Shown here: positions 8,570 to 16,530 of the stretch, in pieces
Numbering within the stretch: position 1 is the stretch's first letter
Layout: every line of letters starts with the position of its first letter
From: Exiguobacterium sp. Helios
Lineage (GTDB): Bacteria; Bacillota; Bacilli; Exiguobacteriales; Exiguobacteriaceae
Direction: 5' to 3'
Assembly: GCF_014524545.1 (NCBI RefSeq)
Contig: NZ_CP053557.1
Span: forward strand, 1,017,501-1,081,500
Length of the DNA stretch: 64,000 nt
Position numbers and translations under genes: made by a program
The notes under the pieces: generated by a model
The model's database searches: none
What the model was told of the DNA's origin: nothing
Seen by the model: only the letters and a program-made list of their open reading frames with translations

Positions 8570-9296
8570 AAGGAACACCTCCTTGTGTAAGCCAATACGT
8601 GACACCTGCGAGAAGGCTGATCAACGTGACACCGTAAAGACCGGCGACACCTGCCGTCAGACCGAACAGCGTATGGAGCATTAAAAACAGATACTGGTTG
8701 TTTCGTTCAAGTGCCGTAATGGTAACCTGCTGTTCGAACCGGGAAATCAGAAGCGCAAAGAAAAGTGCCGTTCCATACCAGCCCAAAAAGTTTTGGGTTG
8801 GGATGTCATAATACAATCCACCATTTTGCCAGATCCAATACGATTTGACGTTAGCTGCTACCGGATCGATCGCTAAATCCAACCAAACGGCAAACAGCGG
8901 CACCAGAATCACAGTATTGAAGCGAAATGGAAACCGGCGTGAGAAGGCAAGACTTGCTCCCATGACGGATAACCAGGCGGCACCGATCGTAATGGGTACA
9001 CCGAGCAGTTGCACACCAAAATCTGCTTCATAGGCGTATGTACCGAACGGCCACCCCGTATGGACGCCGATGGATTCGATAAGAATTGAACCGAAGAAAA
9101 TCACCGGAATGATGAAGCGTCCTTTTGGCAGGGCATCCCAAAGATAAAGAGCAGCATATAAGCCGGATGCAAATAAAAACACGGCGTTCGCCCACTCAAG
9201 CCAAGGGGGCAGTAACGAGAAACCGACTAAAATCAGTCCGATGAAAAACCAAATCGTGAAAAATAACCAAAGTTTTTTTTGAAATCGATCCATCAT
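8538..9296 (-). CDS. cruF: CruF-family carotenoid hydratase (integral membrane)
   Basis: 252 residues with about seven hydrophobic helices and conserved stretches IGVHTGWPFGTYAYE and WLDLAIDPVA, typical of the carotenoid biosynthesis (CruF / bisanhydrobacterioruberin hydratase) family. Family members add water across the terminal C-1,2 double bond, creating the hydroxyl that a glycosyltransferase can use, which fits the next two genes. The ATG at 9296 is chosen because GGAGG sits 8 bp upstream; the ATG at 9311 overlaps that site. It is the first gene of the four-gene - strand crt operon. The weak -10-like TATACT at 9336-9331 lacks a good -35. Confidence 0.8.
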   Translation of the reverse strand: MMDRFQKKLWLFFTIWFFIGLILVGFSLLPPWLEWANAVFLFASGLYAALYLWDALPKGRFIIPVIFFGSILIESIGVHTGWPFGTYAYEADFGVQLLGVPITIGAAWLSVMGASLAFSRRFPFRFNTVILVPLFAVWLDLAIDPVAANVKSYWIWQNGGLYYDIPTQNFLGWYGTALFFALLISRFEQQVTITALERNNQYLFLMLHTLFGLTAGVAGLYGVTLISLLAGVTYWLTQGGVPFAKSKQKQVG

Positions 9297-9384
9297 AAGT
9301 GTGTCCTCCATCTTAATTTATTCTGATATTAGTATACCTGTAGGAAAGGGCGCCGAGCCAGAATGGAGGTGGAATTCATAGTAT

Positions 9385-9413
9385 TAAAAAAACAGACCGT
9401 ATGCAGCGGTCTG
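9385..9413 (-). terminator. intrinsic terminator of pssA
   Basis: Read on the - strand: CAGACCG / CGGTCTG stem with a 7-nt loop followed by seven T. It lies directly after the pssA stop. Confidence 0.85.
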
Positions 9414-9414
9414 C

Positions 9415-10122
9415 TTAATCGATTTGATGATTTTTTTGTTTTTTCTTTTTGATGAAGGAAAATAATAAAAAAGCGATATACAACGGAACTGCGACGAACC
9501 AGAAGGTCGACCACTCGTTGCTGCGGGCAATCATCACATAAGTTACATACAGCAGTGTAAATGTGATGACGAATGTGTGTCTCGGTACCGGAATATCCTT
9601 GAAGCTCGGAATCTTGACTCGACTTACCATCAAAAAAGCAAGAGCCGTAAAGACGAGCGGCACCATTAAATCATTCATACGTCCACTGAACAGGGTGACG
9701 ACAGCTAAAATACCTCCAGCCGCTGTAATCGGGACACCGGAAAAATAAGCTGAAGCTACATTGGTAGCTGAAAGATTGAAACGGGCTAAGCGAAAGGCAC
9801 CAAATAGAGGGAACAAAGCCGCAATCAGCAAACCGATTTCTCCAAAGTCATAAAAATAAGTGTAATATGCCATCATGGCTGGAGCGACACCAAAGGTCAC
9901 GACATCAGCAAGCGAGTCCAGTTCTTTTCCGAAGTCACCCGCGACACCAAGCATCCGGGCAATCCGACCATCCAAACTGTCGAGCATCATTGCGATGACG
10001 ATCAGTAGGGTCGCATTTTGAAAATCTCCCCGCGCCGCCATGACGATGGCAAGAAAACCACAGTATAAATTTCCGAACGTAAAGAGGTTCGGAATAGAGT
10101 TACGTACACGTTCTTTCCACAA
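9415..10122 (-). CDS. pssA: CDP-diacylglycerol-serine O-phosphatidyltransferase
   Basis: 235 residues, integral membrane. It has the CDP-alcohol phosphatidyltransferase signature DG-x2-AR-x8-G-x3-D-x3-D (DGRIAR ... GDFGKELDSLAD) and about six helices. It makes phosphatidylserine, which Psd (gene at 29346) converts to phosphatidylethanolamine. The TTG start at 10122 has AGGAGG 7 bp upstream and gives the normal N terminus; an in-frame ATG 12 codons earlier (10158) would bury that site. It lies 60 bp after ybaK on the same strand, so it may share a transcript with the MATE-ybaK pair. Confidence 0.92.
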   Translation of the reverse strand: MWKERVRNSIPNLFTFGNLYCGFLAIVMAARGDFQNATLLIVIAMMLDSLDGRIARMLGVAGDFGKELDSLADVVTFGVAPAMMAYYTYFYDFGEIGLLIAALFPLFGAFRLARFNLSATNVASAYFSGVPITAAGGILAVVTLFSGRMNDLMVPLVFTALAFLMVSRVKIPSFKDIPVPRHTFVITFTLLYVTYVMIARSNEWSTFWFVAVPLYIAFLLFSFIKKKKQKNHQID

Positions 10123-10182
10123 AATGATTCCTCCTGCCACTTCTTCGATACTATCCATCATATCATAAACAACTGGTAGATA

Positions 10183-10650
10183 TCAGCGGTTCATGAAGAC
10201 AATTCCATTCGTGAAGCGCAGAAAATCATCAGGAGCGAGTTTGATTTGCAGACCACGCTTCCCAGCCGAAATAATGATGAATTCTTGATTCAGAGCCGAA
10301 TCCGACAAAAGAACCGGAAAAGGTTTTTTCGCACCAATCGGGGCGACACCCCCTCGGATGTACCCCGTTAGTTGCTTCAAGTCTTTCATTGGTACCAAAT
10401 GTGTTTTCTTAGCAGACACTGTGCGGGCGACGGCTTTTAAACTGACTTCTTCTTCGCCGGAAATGACAGCAAACACATGTTGATGGGAGTCTGTTTCTAA
10501 AACTAATGTTTTAAAAATAGACGAAAGCGGGTAATTAATCTTTCTAGCGACATTTTGAGCGGATAAATCCTGTTCATCGACAGGATAGGAAAGCATATCA
10601 AACGGGATGTCAGACTGCTTCAGAAGTCTCGCGACGTTCGTTGTGGTCAT
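10183..10650 (-). CDS. ybaK: YbaK/EbsC-type Cys-tRNA(Pro) deacylase
   Basis: 155 residues, single YbaK domain with the usual features: an early IFKTLVLE strand, GEEEVSLKAVA, and the Gly-rich loop GYIRGGVAPIGAKK. The family hydrolyses mischarged Cys-tRNA(Pro), a translation quality-control step in the cytoplasm. The ATG has AAAGGAGACCAAC upstream and lies 41 bp inside the end of the MATE gene, so translation is probably coupled. Confidence 0.88.
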   Translation of the reverse strand: MTTTNVARLLKQSDIPFDMLSYPVDEQDLSAQNVARKINYPLSSIFKTLVLETDSHQHVFAVISGEEEVSLKAVARTVSAKKTHLVPMKDLKQLTGYIRGGVAPIGAKKPFPVLLSDSALNQEFIIISAGKRGLQIKLAPDDFLRFTNGIVFMNR

Positions 10651-11992
10651 GTTGGTCTCCTTTGACGACAGCGTATTGAGCCCATTTCCGACTGTTCCAA
10701 CGTTTCAAGGCAAAGATGCCACGGAACCATTCGTCTGCAGAAAAGGCGATCCAGATACCGAGTAAACCAAGTCCGTATTGCAAGCCGAGTGTGTAACTAA
10801 GAACGACGGCAATTCCCCACATTGAGAGAATACCAATCGCGACAGGGAAACGAACGTCTCCGGCTGATTTCAATGTTCCCATCAGAACGATATTCATCGC
10901 ACGTCCCGGTTCAAGAATGACACTTGCCCATAATAACGGAATACCGATGGCGATGATTTCCGGGCTAGATGTGAACATCGACAGAATAGATGTGCCGACT
11001 GATGCAAGGGCAACGGCAGAGACGAAGCTTGCAAAAACAGCGATTTTCAGCGTTTTTACAGCACGTGTATGCGCTGCTTCAAATTGTTGCGCCCCAACTT
11101 GGCGGGCGACTAACAATTGTGTTCCTTGTGCGATAGCTAATGTAAACAAGAAACAAAGCATCGTGATATTCGAGACATAAACACGTGCCGATAGAGCAGA
11201 CTCCCCGATTGTGGCAATGAAGCCGGTAATGATTAATTGAGAAAATTGATATGAGACACCTTCTCCAGCAGAAGGAATTCCAATATTCATGATGCTTTTA
11301 ATATCGCGTCGATTGATTTGAACCAAATCTTTTAATTTAAAGCGTAAAGACAGTTTCCGGTAAACAACGAAAAAGAGTAAAACGACTGCCACTGTTCGGG
11401 CAATGACGATGGACCAGGCGACTCCGGCGACTCCAAGGACTGGAATACCAAATAATCCGAGGACAGCGATGACATTACCGAAAGCACTGACGAAGTTCAT
11501 CAGTAACGTGACATACATAGCATTTTTTGTGAAACCGTGACTGCGTAAGATGGCACCGAGTGTAAGAGAGATGGCTTCCAAGAATAAAAAGAGACCAACA
11601 ATCTTTAAGAACGTTTCGCCATATACTAATGTTTCTCCTTCTAAAGAGAAGAATCCGAGCAATTGTTTTCCGAACAAGGCGACAAGTACGGAAATGATCA
11701 AACCGATGTATAGGTTAATCGAAAAAGCAGATCGTGCGGTCTGGCGGGCATCTTGGATCCGTTTTGCACCTAAATATTGACCGATGATAATTGTTGCTCC
11801 AACGGATGTGATGTTAAACAGGATGATGAAAATGTTAAGCACCTGATTGGAAACACCGACAGCTGCTGCTGCACTGTCTGAATAGTAACTAAGAATCAAT
11901 GTAGCGATGATTCCGAGGCTCATATGAAGCGCGATTTCAATGAATAGCGGCCATGTAATTTGGAATAATGATTGTTGTTTAACTGTTTTCAT
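10610..11992 (-). CDS. MATE family multidrug efflux transporter
   Basis: 460 residues, about 12 membrane helices in two related halves. Characteristic stretches are GVSNQVLNIFIILFN and GATIIIGQYLGAKR in the first half and ARQVGAQQF in the second. MATE proteins export cationic drugs or metabolites using Na+ or H+ gradients. The N terminus is short, and AAGGGGAAT precedes the ATG. The substrate cannot be predicted. It is the first gene of a - strand group with ybaK and perhaps pssA. Confidence 0.88.
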   Translation of the reverse strand: MKTVKQQSLFQITWPLFIEIALHMSLGIIATLILSYYSDSAAAAVGVSNQVLNIFIILFNITSVGATIIIGQYLGAKRIQDARQTARSAFSINLYIGLIISVLVALFGKQLLGFFSLEGETLVYGETFLKIVGLFLFLEAISLTLGAILRSHGFTKNAMYVTLLMNFVSAFGNVIAVLGLFGIPVLGVAGVAWSIVIARTVAVVLLFFVVYRKLSLRFKLKDLVQINRRDIKSIMNIGIPSAGEGVSYQFSQLIITGFIATIGESALSARVYVSNITMLCFLFTLAIAQGTQLLVARQVGAQQFEAAHTRAVKTLKIAVFASFVSAVALASVGTSILSMFTSSPEIIAIGIPLLWASVILEPGRAMNIVLMGTLKSAGDVRFPVAIGILSMWGIAVVLSYTLGLQYGLGLLGIWIAFSADEWFRGIFALKRWNSRKWAQYAVVKGDQHDHNERRETSEAV

Positions 11993-12150
11993 AAATTTAA
12001 TTCCCCTTTAAGTCCTTAAAACGTATTGTCTTTCTGTATCTTTTGGAAACTATACGCCTTCAATTTTCATAATGAAAGAGCAAAAGTGGAGCTTTCATAA
12101 AAAAAGAAGGTATTTAAAAGGATTTTCATAAAACATCACGAATACATCAT

Positions 12151-12168
12151 AATGAATGGATGTTCATT
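12151..12168 (+). promoter_or_regulatory. inverted repeat, possible fatty-acid regulator operator
   Basis: AATGAA-tggatg-TTCATT sits immediately before the ribosome binding site of the enoyl-CoA hydratase. It resembles the Bacillus FadR half-sites (TGAAT...ATTCA). This is only a sequence resemblance. Confidence 0.3.
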
Positions 12169-12189
12169 TTTGAAATGGAGGGGAATGGA

Positions 12190-12963
12190 ATGAAAACTGA
12201 AGTCAGTTATACCGTCGAAGAGCAGATTGCGACTATCACGTTATCACGTCCGGAACGATTAAATGCACTTACAGCAACACTTTTAACAGAGCTAGCGGAG
12301 TCCATCGAAGAGGCAAATCAGGATGATAGCGTTCGGGTCATTATTTTGACAGGGTCCGGACGTGGATTTTGTGCAGGACAAGATTTAAAAACCGTTCAAC
12401 CTGGCATGGATCATGGCGAATACTTAAAACAATACTATCACCCGGTCATTCGAGCGCTTGCGACGACGAAGAAACCAACCATTGCAGCTATTAATGGTGT
12501 CGCTGCGGGAGCAGGGTTATCGCTGACATTAGCATGTGATTTCCGAATCGTACGGGAGGATGCAAAATTATCGCTTGGCTTCATCAATATCGGATTGGTT
12601 CCGGATGCCGGTGCTCCGTATTTCTTACCCCGGCTGATTGGATCGGCCAAAGCGTTGGAACTGGCTCTGTTAGGTGAAACGATTACGGCACAACAAGCAT
12701 ACGACTATCATTTGGTGACAAAAAATATTGACGCTGAACGGTTTGAACAGGAAGTGGCATCATTTGCCGAGCTTCTTGCCAATCGCCCGACGAAAGTCAT
12801 CGGGTATATCAAACAGTTGCAAACAGCGAGCTCCGAATCAACACTCGAGGATATGCTGGCTCAGGAGATTATTTATCAATCCCGTGCCGGAAAGACAGAA
12901 GATCACCAGCAAGCGGTTCAGGCTTTTTTAGAGAAAAAAGCACCCGTTTTCAGCGGTCGCTGA
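12190..12963 (+). CDS. enoyl-CoA hydratase/isomerase family protein
   Basis: 257 residues, crotonase fold. The oxyanion-hole motif GRGFCAGQDLK is at about residues 56-66 and the second loop AAINGVAAGAGLSLTLACD near 98-116. An acidic residue in LVPDAGAPYFLPR sits at the usual catalytic position, a pattern seen in PaaG/PaaF-like members. It acts on acyl-CoA in fatty or phenylacetyl-CoA degradation; no other paa or fad gene is nearby. The ATG at 12190 follows GGAGGGGAATGG; the open frame reaches 12160. It is monocistronic, ending at a strong terminator. Confidence 0.85.
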   Translation: MKTEVSYTVEEQIATITLSRPERLNALTATLLTELAESIEEANQDDSVRVIILTGSGRGFCAGQDLKTVQPGMDHGEYLKQYYHPVIRALATTKKPTIAAINGVAAGAGLSLTLACDFRIVREDAKLSLGFINIGLVPDAGAPYFLPRLIGSAKALELALLGETITAQQAYDYHLVTKNIDAERFEQEVASFAELLANRPTKVIGYIKQLQTASSESTLEDMLAQEIIYQSRAGKTEDHQQAVQAFLEKKAPVFSGR

Positions 12964-12980
12964 TGACAGTGTGAACGATC

Positions 12981-13017
12981 AATAGGACCTTCCGGCAATC
13001 TGCCGGAAGGTCCTATT
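12981..13017. terminator. bidirectional intrinsic terminator between convergent genes
   Basis: A perfect 17-bp stem AATAGGACCTTCCGGCA / TGCCGGAAGGTCCTATT with a 3-nt loop. It serves the hydratase (+) and the antiporter (-). Confidence 0.85.
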
Positions 13018-13022
13018 GTGAT

Positions 13023-14174
13023 TCACTTGATTTTTTGTTTGATCTTTTGAGCGGTCGCATGAGTCCGATTCGTTAGGCCAGTTGAGATTCGAAATAGCAT
13101 GATTCCAAGAAAGGCGGAAACGAAAATATACAATCCGGTCAACGTGACAAAAGCTCCGCTGGCAAGCGTGATGAAGAGAATCGAGAATTCTCCACGTGGT
13201 CCTAAACAAAATCCGGATTCAATCGCATGATAGTTGGAAAGTCCAAAAGCTCGTCCACCGAGAAAGCCGACAAGGAACTTCGACAAAAGTCCCCAGACAA
13301 CCAGGGCAACGAAAAACCAGTCTAATGGAAGTCCTTCCGTCATTTCAAATGACATCCCGAACGAAATGAAGAATAACGGTAAAAGCAAATCTTGAAATGG
13401 TGTGACCAATCTTTTTAAATAACGTGTCTCTTTAATTTCCGTCAATAAAATCCCGACGATGAATGCACCCAGCACTTCGGACAAACCAAACATGATACCG
13501 ATTCCTGAGAACGTCAAAATTAATCCGATGATACCGATTCCGGCGTCAGGGTGCCGGTAAAGGGAGTCAACAACTCTCGATTTTTGGCGGATGAAGACCG
13601 TTAAAAAAATCAGGGCACTGAATAAGAAAATAAAGCCAAGAAAAATCGTTCCGACTTTTACGAAAGTGAACTCCTGTGTTCCGAGAACAAACGGGGCACT
13701 TGTCAATAAGAGAGGAGCCGCCAAATCTTCAAAGATAAGTAACGAAAGGACAAACCGATTCACGTCTTTGTGTTTATCCGGTTCGCGGTCGAGCAGGCGG
13801 GCCGAAATCGACGAACTTGTCGCATAAAGAACACAACCAATTAAAAATGCCTCAGGTACCGAAAATCCGAAAGCCAAAGTCAAAAGGAAGGTACCGCCAA
13901 ACGATAACAGAAGATCAATCAGTCCCGCTTTCCAGATGTTGCGAAACTGGATTAACAAATCAGCGACAGAAAACTTTAGACCCAGCAGGAAAAACAAGAC
14001 GATGATGCCGGCTTCTCCACCGAGCTTTAATTCTTCCGGTAAATCATAATAAAGACCAAGTATGATTCCAATTAGAATAAAGGCAAGAATGCTCGGGAGA
14101 TGAAACTTTTCACTGAGATAACTGACGACGAACAAGCCAATCAGAATCAATCCCGCATACAGAAATAATTCCAT
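13023..14174 (-). CDS. cation:proton antiporter (CPA2, KefB-like membrane domain only)
   Basis: 383 residues, about 12 helices, Na+/H+ exchanger fold. It begins with the family pattern LPSILAFILIGIILG, then GEAGIIVLFFLLGLKFS and SLLIFEDLAAPLLL, where the Asp in ED is the expected ion-binding acid. It exchanges Na+ or K+ for H+. It stops after the membrane domain: there is no TrkA-N (NAD-binding) tail as in KefB/KefC, and no neighbouring TrkA-C gene. The ATG is preceded by GGAGGGAATACTCTC. Confidence 0.85.
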   Translation of the reverse strand: MELFLYAGLILIGLFVVSYLSEKFHLPSILAFILIGIILGLYYDLPEELKLGGEAGIIVLFFLLGLKFSVADLLIQFRNIWKAGLIDLLLSFGGTFLLTLAFGFSVPEAFLIGCVLYATSSSISARLLDREPDKHKDVNRFVLSLLIFEDLAAPLLLTSAPFVLGTQEFTFVKVGTIFLGFIFLFSALIFLTVFIRQKSRVVDSLYRHPDAGIGIIGLILTFSGIGIMFGLSEVLGAFIVGILLTEIKETRYLKRLVTPFQDLLLPLFFISFGMSFEMTEGLPLDWFFVALVVWGLLSKFLVGFLGGRAFGLSNYHAIESGFCLGPRGEFSILFITLASGAFVTLTGLYIFVSAFLGIMLFRISTGLTNRTHATAQKIKQKIK

Positions 14175-14245
14175 GAGAGAGTATTCCCTCCTTTCTTTTC
14201 TCTTTACCCTAATTTAAAAGCCTTAAGGGGCCTGTCACAGAAATG

Positions 14246-14286
14246 AAAAAAGACAGTCTTTTTGCTTTTGAGCAAAAAGGCTGTCT
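14246..14286 (-). terminator. intrinsic terminator of the neopullulanase gene
   Basis: A 16-bp stem (AGACAGtCTTTTTGCT / AGCAAAAAGgCTGTCT, one G-U) with loop TTTG. On the - strand it is followed by TTTTTC. Confidence 0.85.
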
Positions 14287-14291
14287 GAAAA

Positions 14292-16079
14292 TCAAATTAC
14301 TTGAATGATTGTTCCGGTATACGGAGCGAGCGTCATCTCTAATGAAGGAAGTGGTGTGTTTGAAAAGAGATCCATTCCTTGACCAGACTGAGGAGCGGGG
14401 ATTGTAGCTTGATGATTGGAGTTATTGAAGTAGACGTAATACGTCCCGTCTTGACTCATCCGGCGCATGACAATGGTATTGGTTTCGTCGTCGGCATGGA
14501 CGAATGAGATATGACCGTGATTGGCAAGTGTCTTATGCTGCTTTCGCAATTGAAGTAAATGTTTCGTATACATCAGTAGATTTAAATCCTGCTCTTCCGG
14601 ATGCCACGGCATACATTTTCGGCAACCCGGATCCTGATCACCGTCTAGTCCGATTTCATCGCCATAATAGATGACCGGGCTTCCGGAAAAGGTCAGCATT
14701 GATAACAACAGCAGCCGCATCTTATTTTTATCGTTTCCGGCACGCGTCAAGGCACGTGGCGTATCATGTGAGCCAATCAAGTTAAACGTCACTTCGTTAA
14801 CGTTAATCGTATTCGAGAATAAGACATGCGACATATCATTCGCATAGGCAGAAGCGGATGTTTTGTCGAGTGCAAAGAAATTGAGCGCTGCATTCGTGAA
14901 CGGATAGTTCATGACGGCATCGAACTGATCGCCGAGCAACCATTCCTGTGAATCATGCCAAATTTCACCAAGAATATACGTCTCGGGGTTCACTTCTTTG
15001 ACGACAGAACGGAAATCACGCCAGAAAGCATGGTCGACCTCGTTCGCAACATCGAGACGCCAACCGTCGATTCCGAATTCTTCGACCCAGTAACGGGCGA
15101 CATGGAGTAAGTATGCTTTTACTTCCGGATTTTCCGTATTGAACTTCGGCATTTCAGGAACAAAGGCAAACGTATCGTAGTTTGGCATCGGCTCGGTTAC
15201 GAGCGGGAAGTTACGGAGGTGGAACCAATCGCGGTAAGAAGAATTACTACCGTGTTCCCGAATATCAGCAAATGCTTTATGGTGGAAACCGGCATGGTTA
15301 AAGACGGCATCGAGCATGATACGAATTCCGTTTTCATGAAGCAAATCAACCATTTCCTTGAACTTTTCTTTTGTTCCGAATTGAGGATCGATTTCTAAAT
15401 AATCAATGGTGTCATATTTATGATTGGACTTGGCTTCAAAAATCGGGCAAAAATAAATACCGGTGATTCCAAGATCAACTAAGTAATCGATTTTATCAAT
15501 GACACCCTGGAAATCGCCACCGAACAGATTTGTCGTTGTAGGTGAAGTACTGTTCCAAGGAAGAGTACCGGCCGGATCATTCGTCGAATCTCCATTGGCA
15601 AAGCGGTCGGGGAAGATTTGATACCATACTGTATCCTTGACCCAATCCGGAGCATGGAAGACATCGACTTTGTTCAAATAAGGTACACAGAAATAGTACC
15701 CGGTGTCATCCAACGGTTTTTCATCAAACCAACCACGCTCGGTAAGCACCTGGCTCGAATGTCCGTCATGGAGTCGGAATCCGTAGCGCAGACGACGAAA
15801 AGGAGGAACGACATCGATGAACCAATAATCGAACAATTCGTCTGAACCACTCCGTTTCATAGGTGTTTCGAATGTATTCCAATAATTCGATTTGGACGGA
15901 TCAAAATTCCAATCGGTATCGTCCGGGTTTTCGGTATGCCAATCATATGGATCTCCCCAGATAAGATCGACGTGATCCACATCATTTTTTTTTGTCTGCA
16001 ATCGGACATGAATGGTTTTGTCATCATACTTATAGACGAACGGTGACATCGCGCGGTGGAAAACAGCTTCTTTCAGCAT
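14292..16079 (-). CDS. neopullulanase / cyclomaltodextrinase / maltogenic amylase (GH13)
   Basis: 595 residues from ATG 16079; GGGAG lies 8 bp upstream, and the GTG three codons earlier would overlap it. The N-terminal ~125 residues match the CBM34-type domain of this subfamily, then the GH13 barrel: WYQIFPDRFANGD, catalytic Asp in DGWRLD (~343), acid Glu in ILGEIWH (~372), and transition-state Asp in GSHDTPR (~439). There is no signal peptide, so it is cytoplasmic and cuts imported maltodextrins or cyclodextrins. It is divergent from malEFG with a shared operator region. Confidence 0.92.
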   Translation of the reverse strand: MLKEAVFHRAMSPFVYKYDDKTIHVRLQTKKNDVDHVDLIWGDPYDWHTENPDDTDWNFDPSKSNYWNTFETPMKRSGSDELFDYWFIDVVPPFRRLRYGFRLHDGHSSQVLTERGWFDEKPLDDTGYYFCVPYLNKVDVFHAPDWVKDTVWYQIFPDRFANGDSTNDPAGTLPWNSTSPTTTNLFGGDFQGVIDKIDYLVDLGITGIYFCPIFEAKSNHKYDTIDYLEIDPQFGTKEKFKEMVDLLHENGIRIMLDAVFNHAGFHHKAFADIREHGSNSSYRDWFHLRNFPLVTEPMPNYDTFAFVPEMPKFNTENPEVKAYLLHVARYWVEEFGIDGWRLDVANEVDHAFWRDFRSVVKEVNPETYILGEIWHDSQEWLLGDQFDAVMNYPFTNAALNFFALDKTSASAYANDMSHVLFSNTINVNEVTFNLIGSHDTPRALTRAGNDKNKMRLLLLSMLTFSGSPVIYYGDEIGLDGDQDPGCRKCMPWHPEEQDLNLLMYTKHLLQLRKQHKTLANHGHISFVHADDETNTIVMRRMSQDGTYYVYFNNSNHQATIPAPQSGQGMDLFSNTPLPSLEMTLAPYTGTIIQVI

Positions 16080-16096
16080 TTTGGTCACTCCCTATG

Positions 16097-16110
16097 TGCA
16101 ATCGCTTGCA
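16097..16110. promoter_or_regulatory. LacI-family operator before the neopullulanase gene
   Basis: TGCAATCGCTTGCA, a near-perfect palindrome with the central CG typical of LacI/MalR operators. It lies 18 bp before the start codon. Confidence 0.6.
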
Positions 16111-16132
16111 TTCTAATATAATAGTCTTCGAC

Positions 16133-16165
16133 CTAAGAATAGTGAAGCGCTTTCTTAAAGTCAAT
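16133..16165 (-). promoter_or_regulatory. candidate neopullulanase promoter with cre-like site in the spacer
   Basis: On the - strand: TTGACT (-35), 17-bp spacer and TATTCT (-10). The spacer contains the cre-like AGAAAGCGCTTCAC (16155-16142). A more downstream TATTAT is an alternative -10. Confidence 0.45.
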
Positions 16166-16213
16166 TGGAATTCCAGAAAAAACAAGAGGTGATAGGGAAT
16201 TCTTTTATTTTAG

Positions 16214-16264
16214 CGCAATCGATTGCACGTAGTTGTGCAAATCGATTTAATGTAAACGTTTTCT
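16214..16264. promoter_or_regulatory. cluster of LacI/CcpA-type operators in the divergent region
   Basis: Three sites in a row with a central CG: CGCAATCGATTGCA (16214-16227, almost perfect palindrome), the weaker GCAAATCGATTTAA (16237-16250), and TGTAAACGTTTTCT (16251-16264, near cre). They lie between the two divergent promoters. Confidence 0.5.
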
Positions 16265-16358
16265 TTTTAAAATGATTTAACTAATGCATCCAATTGATTT
16301 TTAAGAATACTTTTCGAAAATCTTTTTTGAATGTAAGGAAATATTTAAAGAAAAGGAC

Positions 16359-16386
16359 TTGTCAAAAGGATTTTAGATTGTATAAT
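16359..16386 (+). promoter_or_regulatory. promoter of the malEFG operon
   Basis: -35 TTGTCA (16359-16364), 16-bp spacer, -10 TATAAT (16381-16386). Expected transcription start is near 16393, leaving a ~135-nt leader. Confidence 0.7.
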
Positions 16387-16402
16387 AAAAATGTAAAGGT
16401 GA

Positions 16403-16430
16403 TGCAAACGTTTTCATAAAACGCTTACAA
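16403..16430. promoter_or_regulatory. cre / MalR operators just downstream of the malE transcription start
   Basis: TGCAAACGTTTTCA (16403-16416) fits the cre consensus TGNAARCGNWWWCA exactly. The adjoining ATAAAACGCTTACA (16417-16430) is a near match on the other strand. Their place right after the start point suits roadblock repression by CcpA, MalR or both. Confidence 0.65.
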
Positions 16431-16469
16431 CCACTCGGTTGTTATCATGAGAAAATGGTTGTGCCTTTA

Positions 16470-16484
16470 TGCAAACGTTGTGCA
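16470..16484. promoter_or_regulatory. additional operator-like palindrome in the malE leader
   Basis: TGCAAACGTTGTGCA has the arms TGCA...TGCA and the core AACGTT. It is imperfect (one extra base) but lies in the same array. A small ACAACC/GGTTGT hairpin (16427-16442) precedes it. Confidence 0.4.
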
Positions 16485-16530
16485 TCAGAACTTATCATTC
16501 GTACGTTAACTTGGGGAGGAATTTTCGAAC

